Origin: Effrenium voratum
Taxonomy: Eukaryota; Sar; Dinophyceae; Suessiales; Symbiodiniaceae
Direction of reading: 5' to 3'
Length of the DNA: 64,000 nucleotides
Assembly: GCA_963377175.1 (NCBI GenBank)
Contig: CAUJNA010003314.1
Coordinates: forward strand, 281,001 to 345,000
Position 1 is the stretch's first letter; each line of letters starts with the position of its first letter. The notes under the pieces are model-generated. The model saw nothing but the letters and a program-made list of their open reading frames with translations. It searched no databases and was not told where the DNA came from. The position numbers and the translations under genes are program-made. This document shows positions 1-10,445 of the stretch, one piece after another.

Positions 1-793
1 TTTTCTCATCATTGGACGCCCAGAAGAGGGCGGTGAATCAACAACTAGCAAAACAATCAACAACCAACAAAACCAGTCAACAACTAACAAAACAGTCAAC
101 AACTCTCAAAAACAATCAACAACTAAGAAGAATGGACAGGACAGTGAACGTGTGTGCTTGGCAAGTCGGGGCTCACTGCCAGAAAAGTTTTGTATAGAAT
201 CCATTATGGAGCCTGCCCCGGCTGGATTCCAGGCATGTTGAAGCCCAAATGAAGAGGAAATGGAAAGGAAATAGAAAAGGAGATTACAGGGGCATTGAAA
301 GGAAATGGAGGAAATCGAAAGGAAATTAGAAAGGACAAGGAAAAGAAAAGAAGGTGGAAAGAAAATGGAAAGGACATGGAAAGGAAAGGGAAAGTTTGTG
401 CTTGGCACTTCTAGGCTCACTGCTGATGAAGTTTGTGTGATTTCAATTGCGGAGAGCCTGCCCCTTTCCATGTCCTTTCCTTTTCCTTTCCGATTCCTTT
501 CCATGTCCTTTCCATTTCCTTCCGATTCCTTTCCATGTCCTCTCCATTTCCTTCCGGTTCCTTTCCATTTCCTTTTCGTGTCCTTTCCATTTCCTTCCGA
601 CTCCTTTCCATGTCCTTTCCATGCCAATTTCTTTTCCATCTCCTTTTCGTGTCCTTTCCATTTCCTTCCGATTCCTTTCCATGTCCTTGTCATTTCCTTC
701 CGATTCCTTTCCATGTCCTTTCCATGTCCTTTCCATTTCCTTCCGATTCCTTTCCATTTCCTTCCGAATCCTTTCCAAGTCCCTTCCAACCGT
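1..793 (+). repeat. Truncated copy of the TTTCC fold-back minisatellite
   Basis: This stretch is nearly identical to 18934-19720 (constant offset 18933). It holds a unique-looking leader (1-250), a purine arm built of GGAAAT-type units (about 250-385), a short spacer, and a pyrimidine arm of CCATTTCCTTCC/CCATGTCC units (about 456-790). The right terminal inverted repeat of the fuller copy is missing: sequence changes to unrelated DNA just after 790. Long open frames on both strands here are products of the simple repeat and are not genes. Confidence 0.85.
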
Positions 794-1229
794 TAAAGAG
801 GAAGAGAAGAAAGAGGAAAGCCAAGAAATTAAGTCAGTAAGAAGGTTTTTTTAGGTGGAGAAGATAGGAGTATTTTTGAATTATGCAATCATGACAAGAA
901 GACATCCACACCATAAGAACAATCAAGAGAACAGGAAGAAGAACAACCGAGGGCATCATTCTGGTCAAGACGACAGGTAGAAGCAAGCAGCAGAAGTCAC
1001 TCACCCGAAGAATCAGCAAGAGGCAATCAATGGAGTATAAGACAACTGGAAACAAGAAGCAGAAGTCGGTCACCCGAAGAAATAGCAAGAGGCAGTGATT
1101 GGACGAGGTAACAAATGGAAACAAGAAACCCAGAAAACATAACCACCAAAAATACCCAAGGGCAGAAGAAAAGTAAAACTACCGAAAGAGAAAACGCCAT
1201 TATATAGCAGGAATTTTCATTAACAGTAA
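794..1229. other. Non-coding tract with a 50-bp direct duplication
   Basis: No convincing reading frame. An imperfect direct duplication (about 978-1030 and 1056-1108) shares a core reading AGAAGTC..TCACCCGAAGAA..AGCAAGAGGCA. Composition is A-rich like the viral fragment that follows, so it is probably the left part of the same insertion. That is inference. Confidence 0.4.
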
Positions 1230-1625
1230 TACAAAACAGAGAATACCAAAGCGGAAAATGATTTAGTCTTACAGAGGATAAGCGAACAGAACCAATCGTC
1301 AAGCGAGGACAGCGAGCAACCCGTGAGGTGGAGGGACGACCAGAAGACCTACCACCACAACTACTACAGCAAAGACCTAAAACAGTCTTACACCTGCGAG
1401 GACTGCGGGAGGACAATTTCAAGCAAGCCCAACCTGTCCAAGCACAAGAAAAGCAATGTGTGCAATAGAAAGAAAAACGTCCGTTTATCACCCAAACACT
1501 CATTCATCTTATTAAAAACACTTAATAAGATTAATGCGTTCATTCTCAACCCGAAACCCATTTTCTCCAACAGCCAACCCCAGCCCGAAAAACTACTTAA
1601 AGAGAAATTACCTTATATCATATAG
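1230..1625 (+). pseudogene. C2HC zinc-finger ORF fragment, probably Polinton-like virus cargo
   Basis: The frame is open from 1230 to the TAA before 1626 but has no upstream ATG in frame, so the start is lost or lies across a frameshift. A Ser/Glu-rich segment precedes a single zinc finger with pattern C-x2-C-x12-H-x5-C (residues CEDC, then H and C, about nt 1399-1467). A basic tail follows. Small proteins with one such finger are common in Polinton-like viruses, and the ORF sits 11 bp upstream of a Polinton-type polymerase fragment on the same strand, which is the main reason to link them. It could also be an unrelated zinc-finger protein. No catalytic motif is visible. Confidence 0.5.
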
Positions 1626-1636
1626 AGTATAGTATC

Positions 1637-3034
1637 ATGGTTACAATGTCAGAAGGAAAAACCATAGATTTCATTCTAAACAGCCAACAAGGCGAACTAA
1701 TACAAAAAGAAGGGAGTCAAGCACACGAACTCAAAATAGGCGATAAGACCTACAGATACGATAAGAACAAACCAGTTTCAAAGGTATTGAACACGAAACT
1801 CAAGGAAGTGGCGAGGAGTGATGATTACAGAAAGCACAGTCTTTTAATGAAAGGTGCTAATTATCTAAGACTAACGAGGGGCAGACCCTTACAGGATTAT
1901 GTCAAGCGTTTCAAGTCCAAAGTCATTGACGAACAACAAGCCTTCAAGGGTTATGCCAACACCTACTCGGTAAGCGATATAAGATTAAACGGGATGAAAG
2001 GTTTATCCTACTTAAAACACCTTCAGCAACGACTGGCAGATTTCCTCGACAAAAACCCAAACATGGAAATACTCGTGGAAACCGATTTATCACTCAAAAA
2101 TCCTAACAATGAAGTTATCCAAAGGAGGTTAAGAAGCAGAAGACACAATATTCATAACCCCGATGAGTTGAACGACGTCTTAAACAACATTGGTCACGAC
2201 ATAGAGACACAAATTGAAATAACCGAATACATTCAGTCGGGTTTGGTTCTTGGTCAAATTGAAAGGTTAGTCATCAGTTACGATGGATACAATCCTACCC
2301 GTGGTTCATCATTCGTTCCATTATCCGGCTGGGTGGCAAAAATAAAGGCTTGTATTAATATTAAAAATGAGGATGGCTTATGTTTCAAGAATTCTGTTCA
2401 TTGTGGATTTTATGAGCTATACAAAAAAGACCATCCCTGCGACATGTATCATTATAAAAAATATATATGTTAATGATAGTTTCATGAAGTGGGATAACAT
2501 AGAGTTTCCTGTCGGTAATGATGATCTAGAACTGTTTGAAGAACAGAGTAAACACTTATCGGTCAATGTTTATTCTACCAACCCTGATACGAATAGTAAA
2601 ACAATTTTATTTCACAAAAGAAGCAACAACCCACAAGCACACCGCAAAATAGGTTTGATTAAGTTGACTGATGATGTTAAATCACATTACGTTTATATCA
2701 AAATATGATAAGTTAGTGAGTAGTCAAACTAACAAGATGAAGGCGAAGAAGTATCATTGTAGAACCTGCTCACATGGTTTCAAGACCGAAGAACTTTTAA
2801 AGAAACACGAAGAACAGGGATGTCTAGCAGTTGAGGGTGACAAAATAGAAATGCCAACAGCAAACCATTTCAAGAAACTTAAAGCACCCTTCGTAATCTA
2901 TGCTGACTTTGAATGTTTGACTGTGCCCATTGATATGAAAAACAAATCTGCAAAAGCGAAAAGTATGTCTTATCAAAATCATCGTCCTGATTAGTGTGGT
3001 TAATGCTATAACCGGAAGTAGTGAGCCTTACTTA
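1637..3034 (+). pseudogene. Protein-primed family B DNA polymerase, N-terminal part (Polinton/Maverick type), frameshifted and truncated
   Basis: Translation resembles the N-terminal region of Polinton/Maverick DNA polymerase B. It runs through four frame segments in order: 1637 to about 2465, about 2463-2706, 2707 to about 2993, and 2996 to about 3034. Visible landmarks are the GWVAKIKACINIKNEDGLCF segment (about 2329-2389), a WDNIEFPV block (about 2490), a LVSSQTNK block, a C-x2-C..H..C cluster (about 2758-2823), then PFVIYADFEC with the exonuclease I D and E residues (Asp codon 2905, Glu codon 2911), and a VVNAITGSSEPYL block. ExoII, ExoIII and all polymerase motifs are absent. Every frame change moves +1. 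The sequence ends where a repeat hairpin begins, so this is a dead endogenous viral fragment. Adenovirus-like or linear-plasmid polymerases are alternatives but match less well from memory. Confidence 0.88.
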
Positions 3035-3060
3035 TCAAAGGAAGTTTAACAAGAAACTTC
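3035..3060. other. Hairpin at head of satellite element (copy 1)
   Basis: TCAAAGGAAGTTT..AAACTTC forms a 7-bp perfect stem (GAAGTTT/AAACTTC) around a 6-nt loop. A relative at 36805-36831 keeps the stem with different bases. Both are followed by a GAGCTAGCT-containing stretch and then a 41-bp satellite array. This copy also marks the breakpoint of the viral polymerase fragment. Confidence 0.6.
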
Positions 3061-3099
3061 TGTAGTTCTGGACCTAAATGAGCTAGCTGCTTCGACATA

Positions 3100-3215
3100 C
3101 GGCCATGACAGACAGCTTGACACATAGGTAGCTTGACAAAATACGGTTAGCGTGACAGATAGATAGCTTTGACATATAGCGAGCTTGACAGATAGGTCGC
3201 TTTAAGATACACGGA
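3100..3215. repeat. Short degenerate minisatellite, AGCTTGACA-type
   Basis: About five imperfect units of 17-23 bp containing (T)AGCTTGACA and GATAGGT, some with substitutions (TAGCGTGACA, AGCTTTGACA). No coding content. Confidence 0.6.
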
Positions 3216-3334
3216 TGTTCGAAAAAGCTGAGAGAAGGCTGAAATCAGGAGAGCTGGAGGATAGCAAAATTGGGCTTCCGGACAGTGCGCAAACCACCCC
3301 GGCTGCGACGCGGGTTCGGAACGGTCCCGGATCG

Positions 3335-4025
3335 GGTTCGGAGATGTGACCATTGGCACGGCCGCGCGCAGGCTTCACAAGGTTTGAACTGCGTGGCAGG
3401 CGCAGCACTTTGGCAAGGTCAAGTATAGATTTCGTGGCAGGCGCAGTACTTTCGCAAGGTGCTGCATCCATTCTCTGTGAGCTGGGGGATAGCAAGATGC
3501 AGAAACGTCGGCGCTGTGCGTGAATTGGGCTTCCGGACAGCTCGCGAACCACTCCGGCGATGTGACCATTGGCACGGCCGCGCGCAGGTTTCACAAGGTT
3601 TGAATTGCGCGGCAGGCGCAGTACTTTGGCAAGGTCAAGTATAGATTTCGTGGCAGGCGCAGTATTTTCGCAAGGTGCTGCATGCATTCTCTGTGAGCTG
3701 GGGGATAGCAAGATGCAGAAACGTCGGCGCTGTGCGTGACTTGGGCTTCCGGACAGCGCGCGAACCACCCCGGCTGCGACGCCTGTAAGGGGGCGGGTTC
3801 GGAGCGGTCCCGGAACGGTCCCGGAACGGTCCCGGACCGGTTCGGCGATGTGACCATTGGCACGGCCGCGCGGAGGTTTCGCAAGTTTTGAATCGCGTGG
3901 CAGGCGCAGTGCTTTGGTAAGGTCACGTATAGATTTCGTGGCAGGCACAGTGCTTTCGCAAGGCGCTGCGTCCATTCTCTGCGAACTGAAGGATAGCAAG
4001 ATGCAGAAACGTTGGCGCTGTGCGG
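3335..4025 (+). repeat. Three short L-(41 bp)2-R satellite units in tandem
   Basis: Each unit has a left segment (GTGACCATTGGCACGGCCGC and on to TTTCACAAGGTTTGAA), two 41-bp monomers (GTGGCAGGCGCAG.ACTTT.GCAAGGTCAAGTATAGATTTC) and a right segment (GGTGCTGCATCCATTCTCTG, then GGGGGATAGCAAGATGCAGAAACG). Units start near 3347, 3559 and 3850. Between them lie short GGTTCGGAGCGGTCCCGGAACG tandem pieces. The same L and R segments bracket the large array at 5757-9780. Confidence 0.85.
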
Positions 4026-4225
4026 GCTCGGAACGGGCCCGACCGTCGATTCGGAATTCGGGAGCCCCGAAGACTGTCCGCCGACTCGGGCGATTCGGGA
4101 CCCCGAGCCCGCCGGTGCGGGAGCCGACCGTCGATTCGGAACTCGGGAGCCCCGAAGACTGTCCGCCAGTTCGGGAGCAATTCGGGACCGTGCGGACCCG
4201 CCACGAGCAATTCGGGAACCCGGCC
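4026..4225. repeat. GC-rich linker with a duplicated GGGAGCCCCGAAGACTGTCC segment
   Basis: The motif TCGATTCGGAA.TCGGGAGCCCCGAAGACTGTCCGCC occurs twice (about 4043-4083 and 4130-4167) with CGATTCGGGACC and CAATTCGGGACC variants after it. No gene seen. Confidence 0.6.
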
Positions 4226-5215
4226 CTCTCCTTAAAAGACTTTTATTCCCAGGTCCGAGACGGATCTTTCCGCCTCCAGCCCGGTGAGCGCCTCTCCTGG
4301 GAACAAGAAATTTTCGAGACGGATCTTTCCATCTCCTGGGAATAGGAAATTCCCCGAGACGGATCTTCCCGCCTCCAGCCCAGTGACCGCCTCTCCTTAA
4401 AAGACTTTTATACCCAGGTCCGAGACGGATCTTTCCGCCTCCAGCCCGGTGAGCGCCTCTCCTTAAAAGACTTTTATTCCCAGGTCCGAGACGGATCTTC
4501 CCGCCTCCAGCCCGGTGAGCGCCTCTCCTGGGAATAGGAAATTCCCCGAGACGGATCTTTCCGCCTCCAGCCCGGTGAGCGCCTCTCCTGGGAATAGGAA
4601 ATTCCCCGAGACGGATCTTTCCACCTCCAGCCCGGTGAGCGCCTCTCCTTAAAAGACTTTTATTCCCAGGTCCGAGACGGATCTTTCCGCCTCCAGCCCG
4701 GTGAGCGCCTCTCCTGGGAACAAGAAATCCCCGAGACGGATCTTTCCGCCTCCAGCCCGGTGAGCGCCTCTCCTGGGAACAAGAAATCCCCGAGACGGAT
4801 CTTTCCACCTCCAGCCCAGTGACCGCCTCTCCTGGGAATAAATCCATCAAGTGTAGCAAGGATCCATAGCTCAATCGGAAGAGGCGCTGCAGCTCTGAAG
4901 CTAGGAGGCCACGGGCTCGATTCCACCCGAGACGGATCATCGCCGAGAGACGGATCTTTCCACCGCCAGCCCGGTGAGCGCCTCTCCTGAGAATGAAAAA
5001 AAATATGTCCTGGTCCGAGACGGATCATCGCCGAGAGACGGATCATCGCCGAGAGACGGATCTTTCCACCGCCAACCCGGTGAGCGCCTCTCCTTAAAAG
5101 ACTTTTATTCCCAGGTCCGAGACGGATCTTTCCGCCTCCAGCCCGGTGAGCGCCTCTCCTGAGAAAAAAACCCATCCTGGTCCGAGACGGATCATCGCCG
5201 AAAAACGGATCTTTC
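4226..5215 (+). repeat. 60/66-bp tandem array (GAGACGGATCTTTCC units) with two alternative spacers
   Basis: About 15 units share GAGACGGATCTTTCCGCC, TCCAGCCCGGTGAGCGCCTC and CTCC. Two spacer types alternate irregularly. One is TTAAAAGACTTTTATTCCCA (66-bp unit, AAAAG/CTTTT hairpin). The other is GGGAATAGGAAATTCCCC or GGGAACAAGAAATCCCC (about 60-bp unit, GGGAAT/ATTCCC hairpin). Long antisense open frames rich in AHRAGGGKIRLG are translations of this array, not genes. A tRNA-like fragment lies inside. Confidence 0.85.
4860..4924 (+). pseudogene. tRNA-derived fragment (A and B boxes) inside the 60/66-bp array
   Basis: TAGCTCAATCGG (4867-4878) matches the pol III A box except G to A at one site. 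GGCTCGATTCC (4914-4924) matches the B box except T to C. The two boxes start 47 bp apart, as in tRNAs. A CTCTGAA stretch lies where an anticodon loop would be (CTG if so read), but the anticodon stem does not pair, and the T arm stops after the B box where array sequence resumes. It is best read as a tRNA relic or SINE head, not a working tRNA. Confidence 0.5.
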
Positions 5216-5756
5216 GGGTTCTTTTGGCCTTGGAACTGGAGACACCCAATTTTCGGGTGATGCCCGCGCAGAGTTCAGCTACCAGTCTGAGCCAACCCTG
5301 GAATCCTGAGAATAAAAAAATCTAGAGACGGATCTTATAAGAAAAATGATCCTCGCCTCAGTCCGGGATGCTCAGCCGATCCGCAAGCTCTGCCGTGGCC
5401 GCGCTCGCAATCTCCTCGCACAGCGCCGTAGGAATGCTGTAAAGCAGCTCGCGCGACTGCCCCCTGACCCTCTCGCGCTGGCCCCCCATGAGTCGAGGCC
5501 CCCCTTGGGCGCCTCCCGTCTTCCCACGCATCGCACCGGCTGCCGCTCCTGCACAGCCGAGGGCGTGCTCGGCTTTGCTTTGTGGCTGACCTACTCAACA
5601 GAAACTCGGCTAGCAGCACTCCCCGTCCAAACGAATCCGCTCGTCCAAGATTCAGACCCGCGAATAGCGTGACGTTGCTATTGCCTGGCAAAGCACCTTT
5701 TTGTAGCTCCACTGCCCACGATGCTCGAGGCGTGCTAGATGCGCGAGAGCGGCCCC
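5216..5756. other. Spacer between satellite arrays, no recognised gene
   Basis: Contains a stray GAGACGGATC unit at about 5325 and a GC-rich stretch with overlapping open frames on both strands (for example 5346-5672 on the plus strand). Neither frame shows a domain or motif I recognise. The minus frame runs into repeat sequence, so I do not call a gene. Confidence 0.5.
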
Positions 5757-8700
5757 GAACAGGTTCGGAGACGCAACCATTGGCACGGCCGCGCGCAGGC
5801 TTCACAAGGAATGAATTGCGTGGCAGGCGCAGTACTTGAGCAAGGTCAAGCATAGATTTCGTGGCAGGCGCAGCACTTTCGCAAGGTCAAGTCCAGATTT
5901 CGTGGCAGGCGCACCACTTTCGCAAGGTCAAGTATAGATTTCGAGGTCAAGTATAGATTTCGTGGCAGGCGCAACACTTTTGCAAGGTCAAATATAGATT
6001 TCGTGGCAGGCGCGGCACTTTCGGCAAAGTCAAGTATAGATTTCGTCGCAGGCGCGGCACTTTCGCGCGGTCAAGTAGAGATTTCGTGGCAAGCGCAGCA
6101 TTTTCGCAAGGTCAAGCGTAGATTTCGTGACAGGCGCAGCACTTTCGCAAGGGTAAGTAGAGATTTCGTGGCAGGCGCAGCACTTTCGCAAGGTCAAGTA
6201 TAGACGTCGTGGCAGGCGCAGCACTTTTGCAAGGTCAAGCATAGATTTTCGTGGCACGCGCAGCACTTTCGCAAGGTCAAGTATAGATTTCGTAGCAGGC
6301 ACAGTACTTTCGCAAGGTCAAGTAGGGATTTCGTTGCAGGCGCAGCACTTTCGCAAGGTCAAGTATAGATTTCGTAGCAGGCGCAGCACTTTCGCAGGGT
6401 CAAGTAGAGATTTCGTGGCAGGCGCAGCACTTTTGCAAGGTCAAGTATAGATTTCGTGGCAGGCGCAGCATTTTCGCAGGGTCAAGTGCAGATTTTGTGG
6501 CAGGCGCAGCACTTTCGCAAGGTCAAGTATAGATTTCGTTGCAGGCGCAGCACTTTCGCAGGGTCAAGTAGAGATTTCGTGGCAGGCGCAGCACTTTCGA
6601 AGGTCAATTGTAGATTTCGTGGCACGCGCAGCACTTTCGCAAGGTCAAGCAGAGATTTTCAAGGCAGGCGCAGCACTTTCGCAAGGTCAAGTGTAGATTT
6701 CGCTGCAGGCGCAGCACTTTCGCAAGGTCAAGTACAGATTTCGTTGCAGGCGCAGCACTTTCGCAAGGTCAAGTATAGATTTCGTTGCAGGCGCAGCATT
6801 TTCGCAAGGTCAAGTATAGATCTCGTGGCAGGCGCAGCACTTTCGCAAGGTCAAGTATAGATTTCGTGGCACGCGCAGCACTTTCGCAAGGATAAGTCTG
6901 GATTTCGTGGCAGGCGCAGCGCTTTCGCAAGGTCAAGTATAGATTTCGTTGCAGCACTTGCTCTTTCGCAGGGTCAGGTATAGATTTCTTTGCAGGCGTA
7001 GCACTTTTGCAAGGTCAAGTGGAGATTTCGTGGCAAGCGCAGCATTTTTGCAAGGTTAAGTATAGCTTTCGTTGCAGGCGTAGCACTTTCGCAAGGTCAA
7101 GTAAAGATTTCGTGGCAGGCGCGCACTTTCGCAAGGTCAAGTGCAGATTTCATGGCAGGCGCAGCACTTTCGAAAGGTCAAGTAGGGATTTCGTTGCAGG
7201 CGCAGTACTTTCGCAAGGTCAAGTATAGATTTCTTGGCAGGCGCAGCACTTTCGCAAGGTCAAGCAGAGATTTCGTGGCAGGCGGAGCACTTTCGCAAGG
7301 TCAAGTATACATTTCGTTGCAGGCGCTGCATTTTCGCAAGGTCAAGCGTAGATTTCGTGACAGGCGCAGCACTTTCGCAAGGGTAAGTAGAGATTTCGTG
7401 GCAGGCGCAGCACTTTCGCAGGTCAAGTATAGACTTCGTGGCAGGCGCAGCACTTTTGCAAGGTCAAGCATAGATTTTCGTGGCAGGCGCAGCACTTTCG
7501 CAAGGTCAAGTATAGATTTCGTAGCAGGCGCAGTACTTTCGCAAGGTCAAGTAGGGATTTCGTTGCAGGCGGAGTTTTTTCGCAAGGTCAAGTATAGATT
7601 TCGCTGCAGGCGTAGCACTTTCGCAGGGTCAAGTAGAGATTTCGTGGCAGACGCAGCACTTTCGAAGGTCAAGTATAGATTTCGTGGCACGCGCAGCACT
7701 TTCGCAAGGTCAAGCAGAGATTTCAAGGCAGGCGCAGCACTTTCGCAAGGTCAAGTATAGATTTCGTTGCAGGCGCAGCACTTTCGCAGGGTCAAGTAGA
7801 GATTTCGTGGCAGGCGCAGCACTTTCGAAGGTCAAGTGTACATTTCGTGGCAAGGTCAAGTCTAGATTTTGTTGCAGGCGCAGCTTTTTCGCAAGGTCAA
7901 GTATAGATTTCGCTGCAGGCGCAGCACTTTCGCAAGGTCAAGTACAGATTTCGTTGCAGGCGCAGCACTTTCGCAAGGTCAAGTAAAGATTTCGTGGCAG
8001 GCGCGCACTTTCGCAAGGTCAAGTGCAGATTTCATGGCAGTCGCAGCACTTTCGAAAGGTCAAGTAGGGATTTCGTTGCAGGCGCAGTACTTTCGCAAGG
8101 TCAAGTATAGATTTCTTGGCAGGCGCAGCGCTTTCGCAAGGTCAAGTATAGATTTCGTTGCAGCACTTCCGCAAGGTCAAGTAGAGAGGCAGGCGCAGCT
8201 CTTTCGCAGGGTCAGGTATAGATTTCTTTGCAGGCGTAGCACTTTTGCAAGGTCAAGTGGAGATTTCGTGGCAAGCGCAGCATTTTTGCAAGGTTAAGTA
8301 TAGCTTTCGTTGCAGGCGTAGCACTTTCGCAAGGTCAAGTAAAGATTTCGTGGCGGGCGCGCACTTTCGCAAGGTCAAGTCCAGATTTCATGGCAGGCGC
8401 AGCACTTTCGAAAGGTCAAGTAGGGATTTCGTTGCAGGCGCAGTACTTTCGCAAGGTCAAGTATAGATTTCTTGGCAGGCGCAGCACTTTCGCAAGGTCA
8501 AGCAGAGATTTCGTGGCAGGCGGAGTACTTTCGCAAGGTCAAGTATACATTTCGTTGCAGGCGCTGCATTTTCGCAAGGTCAAGCGTAGATTTCGTGACA
8601 GGCGCAGCACTTTCGCAAGGGTAAGTAGAGATTTCGTGGCAGGCGCAGCACTTTCGCAAGGTCAAGTATAGACTTCGTGGCAGGCGCAGCACTTTTGCAA

Positions 8701-9790
8701 GGTCAAGCATATATTTTCGTGGCAGGCGCAGCACTTTCGCAAGGTCAAGTATAGATTTCGTAGCAGGCGCAGTACTTTCGCAAGGTCAAGTAGGGATTTC
8801 GTTGCAGGCGGAGTTTTTTCGCAAGGTCAAGTATAGATTTCGCTGCAGGCGTAGCACTTTCGCAGGGTCAAGTAGAGATTTCGTGGCAGACGCAGCACTT
8901 TCGAAGGTCAAGTATAGATTTCGTGGCACGCGCAGCGCTTTCGCAAGGTCAAGCAGAGATTTCAAGGCAGGCGCAGCACTTTCGCAAGGTCAAGTATAGA
9001 TTTCGTTGCAGGCGCAGCACTTTCGCAGGGTCAAGTAGAGATTTCGTGGCAGGCGCAGCACTTTCGAAGGTCAAGTGTACATTTCGTGGCACGCGCAGCA
9101 CTTTCGCAAGGTCAAGCAGAGATTTCAAGGCAGGCGCAGCACTTTTGCAAGGTCAAGTCTAGATTTTGTTGCAGGCGCAGCATTTTCGCAAGGTCAAGTA
9201 TAGATTTCGCTGCAGGCGCAGCACTTTCGCAAGGTCAAGTACAGATTTCGTTGCAGGCGCAGCACTTTCGCAAGGTCAAGTATAGATTTCGTTGCAGGCG
9301 CAGCACTTTCGCAAGGTCAAGCAGAGATTTCAAGGCAGGCGCAGCACTTTCGCAAGGTCAAGTCTAGATTTTGTTGCAGGCGGAGTACTTTCGCAAGGTC
9401 AAGTATAGATTTCGTTGCAGACGCAGCACTTTCGCAAGGTCAAGTATAGATTTCGTGGCAGGCGCAGCACTTTCGCAAGGTCAAGTAGAGATTTCGTGGC
9501 AGGCGCAGCACTTTCGCAAGGTCAAGTAGAGATTTCGTTGCAGGCGCAGTACTTTCGCAAGGTCAAGTATAGATTTCGTTGCAGGCGCAGCACTTTCGCA
9601 AGGTCAAGCAGAGATTTCGTTGCAGGCGCAGCACTTTCGCAAGGTCAAGTACAGATTTCGTTGCAGGCGCAGCACTTTCGCAAGGTCAAGTAGAGATTTC
9701 GTGGCATGCGCAGCACTTTCGCAAGGTGCTGTATCCACATTCTGCGAGCTAGGGGATAGCAAGATGGAGAAAGCGTTGGCCCCGTCGGAG
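5757..9790 (+). repeat. Large 41-bp satellite array with L and R ends, roughly 95 monomers
   Basis: The monomer is GTGGCAGGCGCAGCACTTTC followed by GCAAGGTCAAGTATAGATTTC (41 bp). It begins after the L segment (ACCATTGGCACGGCCGCGCG, about 5779) and ends in the R segment (GGTGCT, then GGGGATAGCAAGATGGAG, 9726-9771). Variants include TAGAG/TATAG/TACAG/GCAGAG, GTGGC/GTTGC and AAGGTC/AGGGTC. A higher-order period is visible: 7007-7228 and 8245-8466 translate identically apart from one or two residues, and 7684 and 8923 also correspond, giving about 1238-1239 bp spacing. Because 41 is not divisible by 3, the array gives a 41-residue translated repeat in all frames. Confidence 0.95.
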
Positions 9791-10184
9791 GCGGGTTCGG
9801 GGCGGTCTCGGAACGGTCTCGACAGATAGACGCGTTAAAGAAAGAAAGACAGAAAGACAGGAAGGACGGAAAGAAAGACTGAGAGAAAGAGAGCGAAAGA
9901 GAGAAGCACGACAAGTGCAGGAAGCCGCAGAAAGACACAGGTGTCTTTGATTGCTCAGCCCAAGGCACTCTGCAAGAGTAACTGTAACTGTCTTTTTGTT
10001 TACTTTGCGTGGCTCAAGTGTAGTTACTTTCGCGACTTGGGCATTTGGCACACCTCACACCTGACCACGCAACTTGTCACGCTTTACTCAAGCCCACAGT
10101 CAGTGAAGCGCTCCAAGGGCTGTTGTTTTGTGTTACCCTGGGGCGGGAATCCATTTTTACTGTGGTATTTGCCGTATTCTTGCA
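9791..10184. other. Purine-rich tract and unrecognised sequence
   Basis: At 9830-9910 there is a GAAAGA/GACAGAAAGA purine-rich simple tract. The rest to 10184 shows no coding region I can support. Confidence 0.5.
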
Positions 10185-10445
10185 AAATAGATACTATCTA
10201 TTTTTCAGCCGAAACGAAGCAAAAAACAAAACGCCATTTAGCTCAGCGCCAGCAGAATAGATACTTAGATACGTCCCTGCTTTGCAAGAATAGATACGGA
10301 AAGATGCGGATAGATACGAGCAGTTGCAAAGTAGATACCAATAGATACGTGCGCAATACACTTTCATTGAAAATAGATACTTTTTTAGATATTTCAAGAC
10401 AATGGATACGCCCAGCAAAGTTTATAGATATTAATAGATACGGGA
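10185..10445 (+). repeat. Cluster of irregularly spaced ATAGATAC motifs
   Basis: ATAGATAC or close variants (TAGATAC, GGATACG, ATAGATATT) occur about ten times on the plus strand, at roughly 10189, 10258, 10266, 10292, 10311, 10332, 10339, 10374, 10404, 10426 and 10435. Spacing varies from about 8 to 70 bp with unrelated DNA between. This is not a head-to-tail array. It resembles a binding-site cluster or a decayed minisatellite, and no gene start can be tied to it. Confidence 0.65.

Noticed and set aside
3591..5175. Large antisense frame of 449 codons with AHRAGGGKIRLG repeats
   Set aside because: Translation of the 60/66-bp array and neighbouring satellite; no domain.
5900..9700. Many overlapping 60-200-codon frames reading VAGAALSQGQV..RRSTFARSS
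   Set aside because: A 41-bp monomer without stops in these frames gives a 41-residue pseudo-protein repeat in all frames. It tracks monomer variants, not protein constraint.
5820..9730. CRISPR array
   Set aside because: Monomers are contiguous 41-bp tandem units with no unique spacers, in a eukaryotic repeat setting without cas genes.
10000..10020. Dinoflagellate spliced-leader remnant (TGGCTCAAG at about 10009)
   Set aside because: Only nine bases match the leader 3' end; the upstream part differs, so chance is likely.
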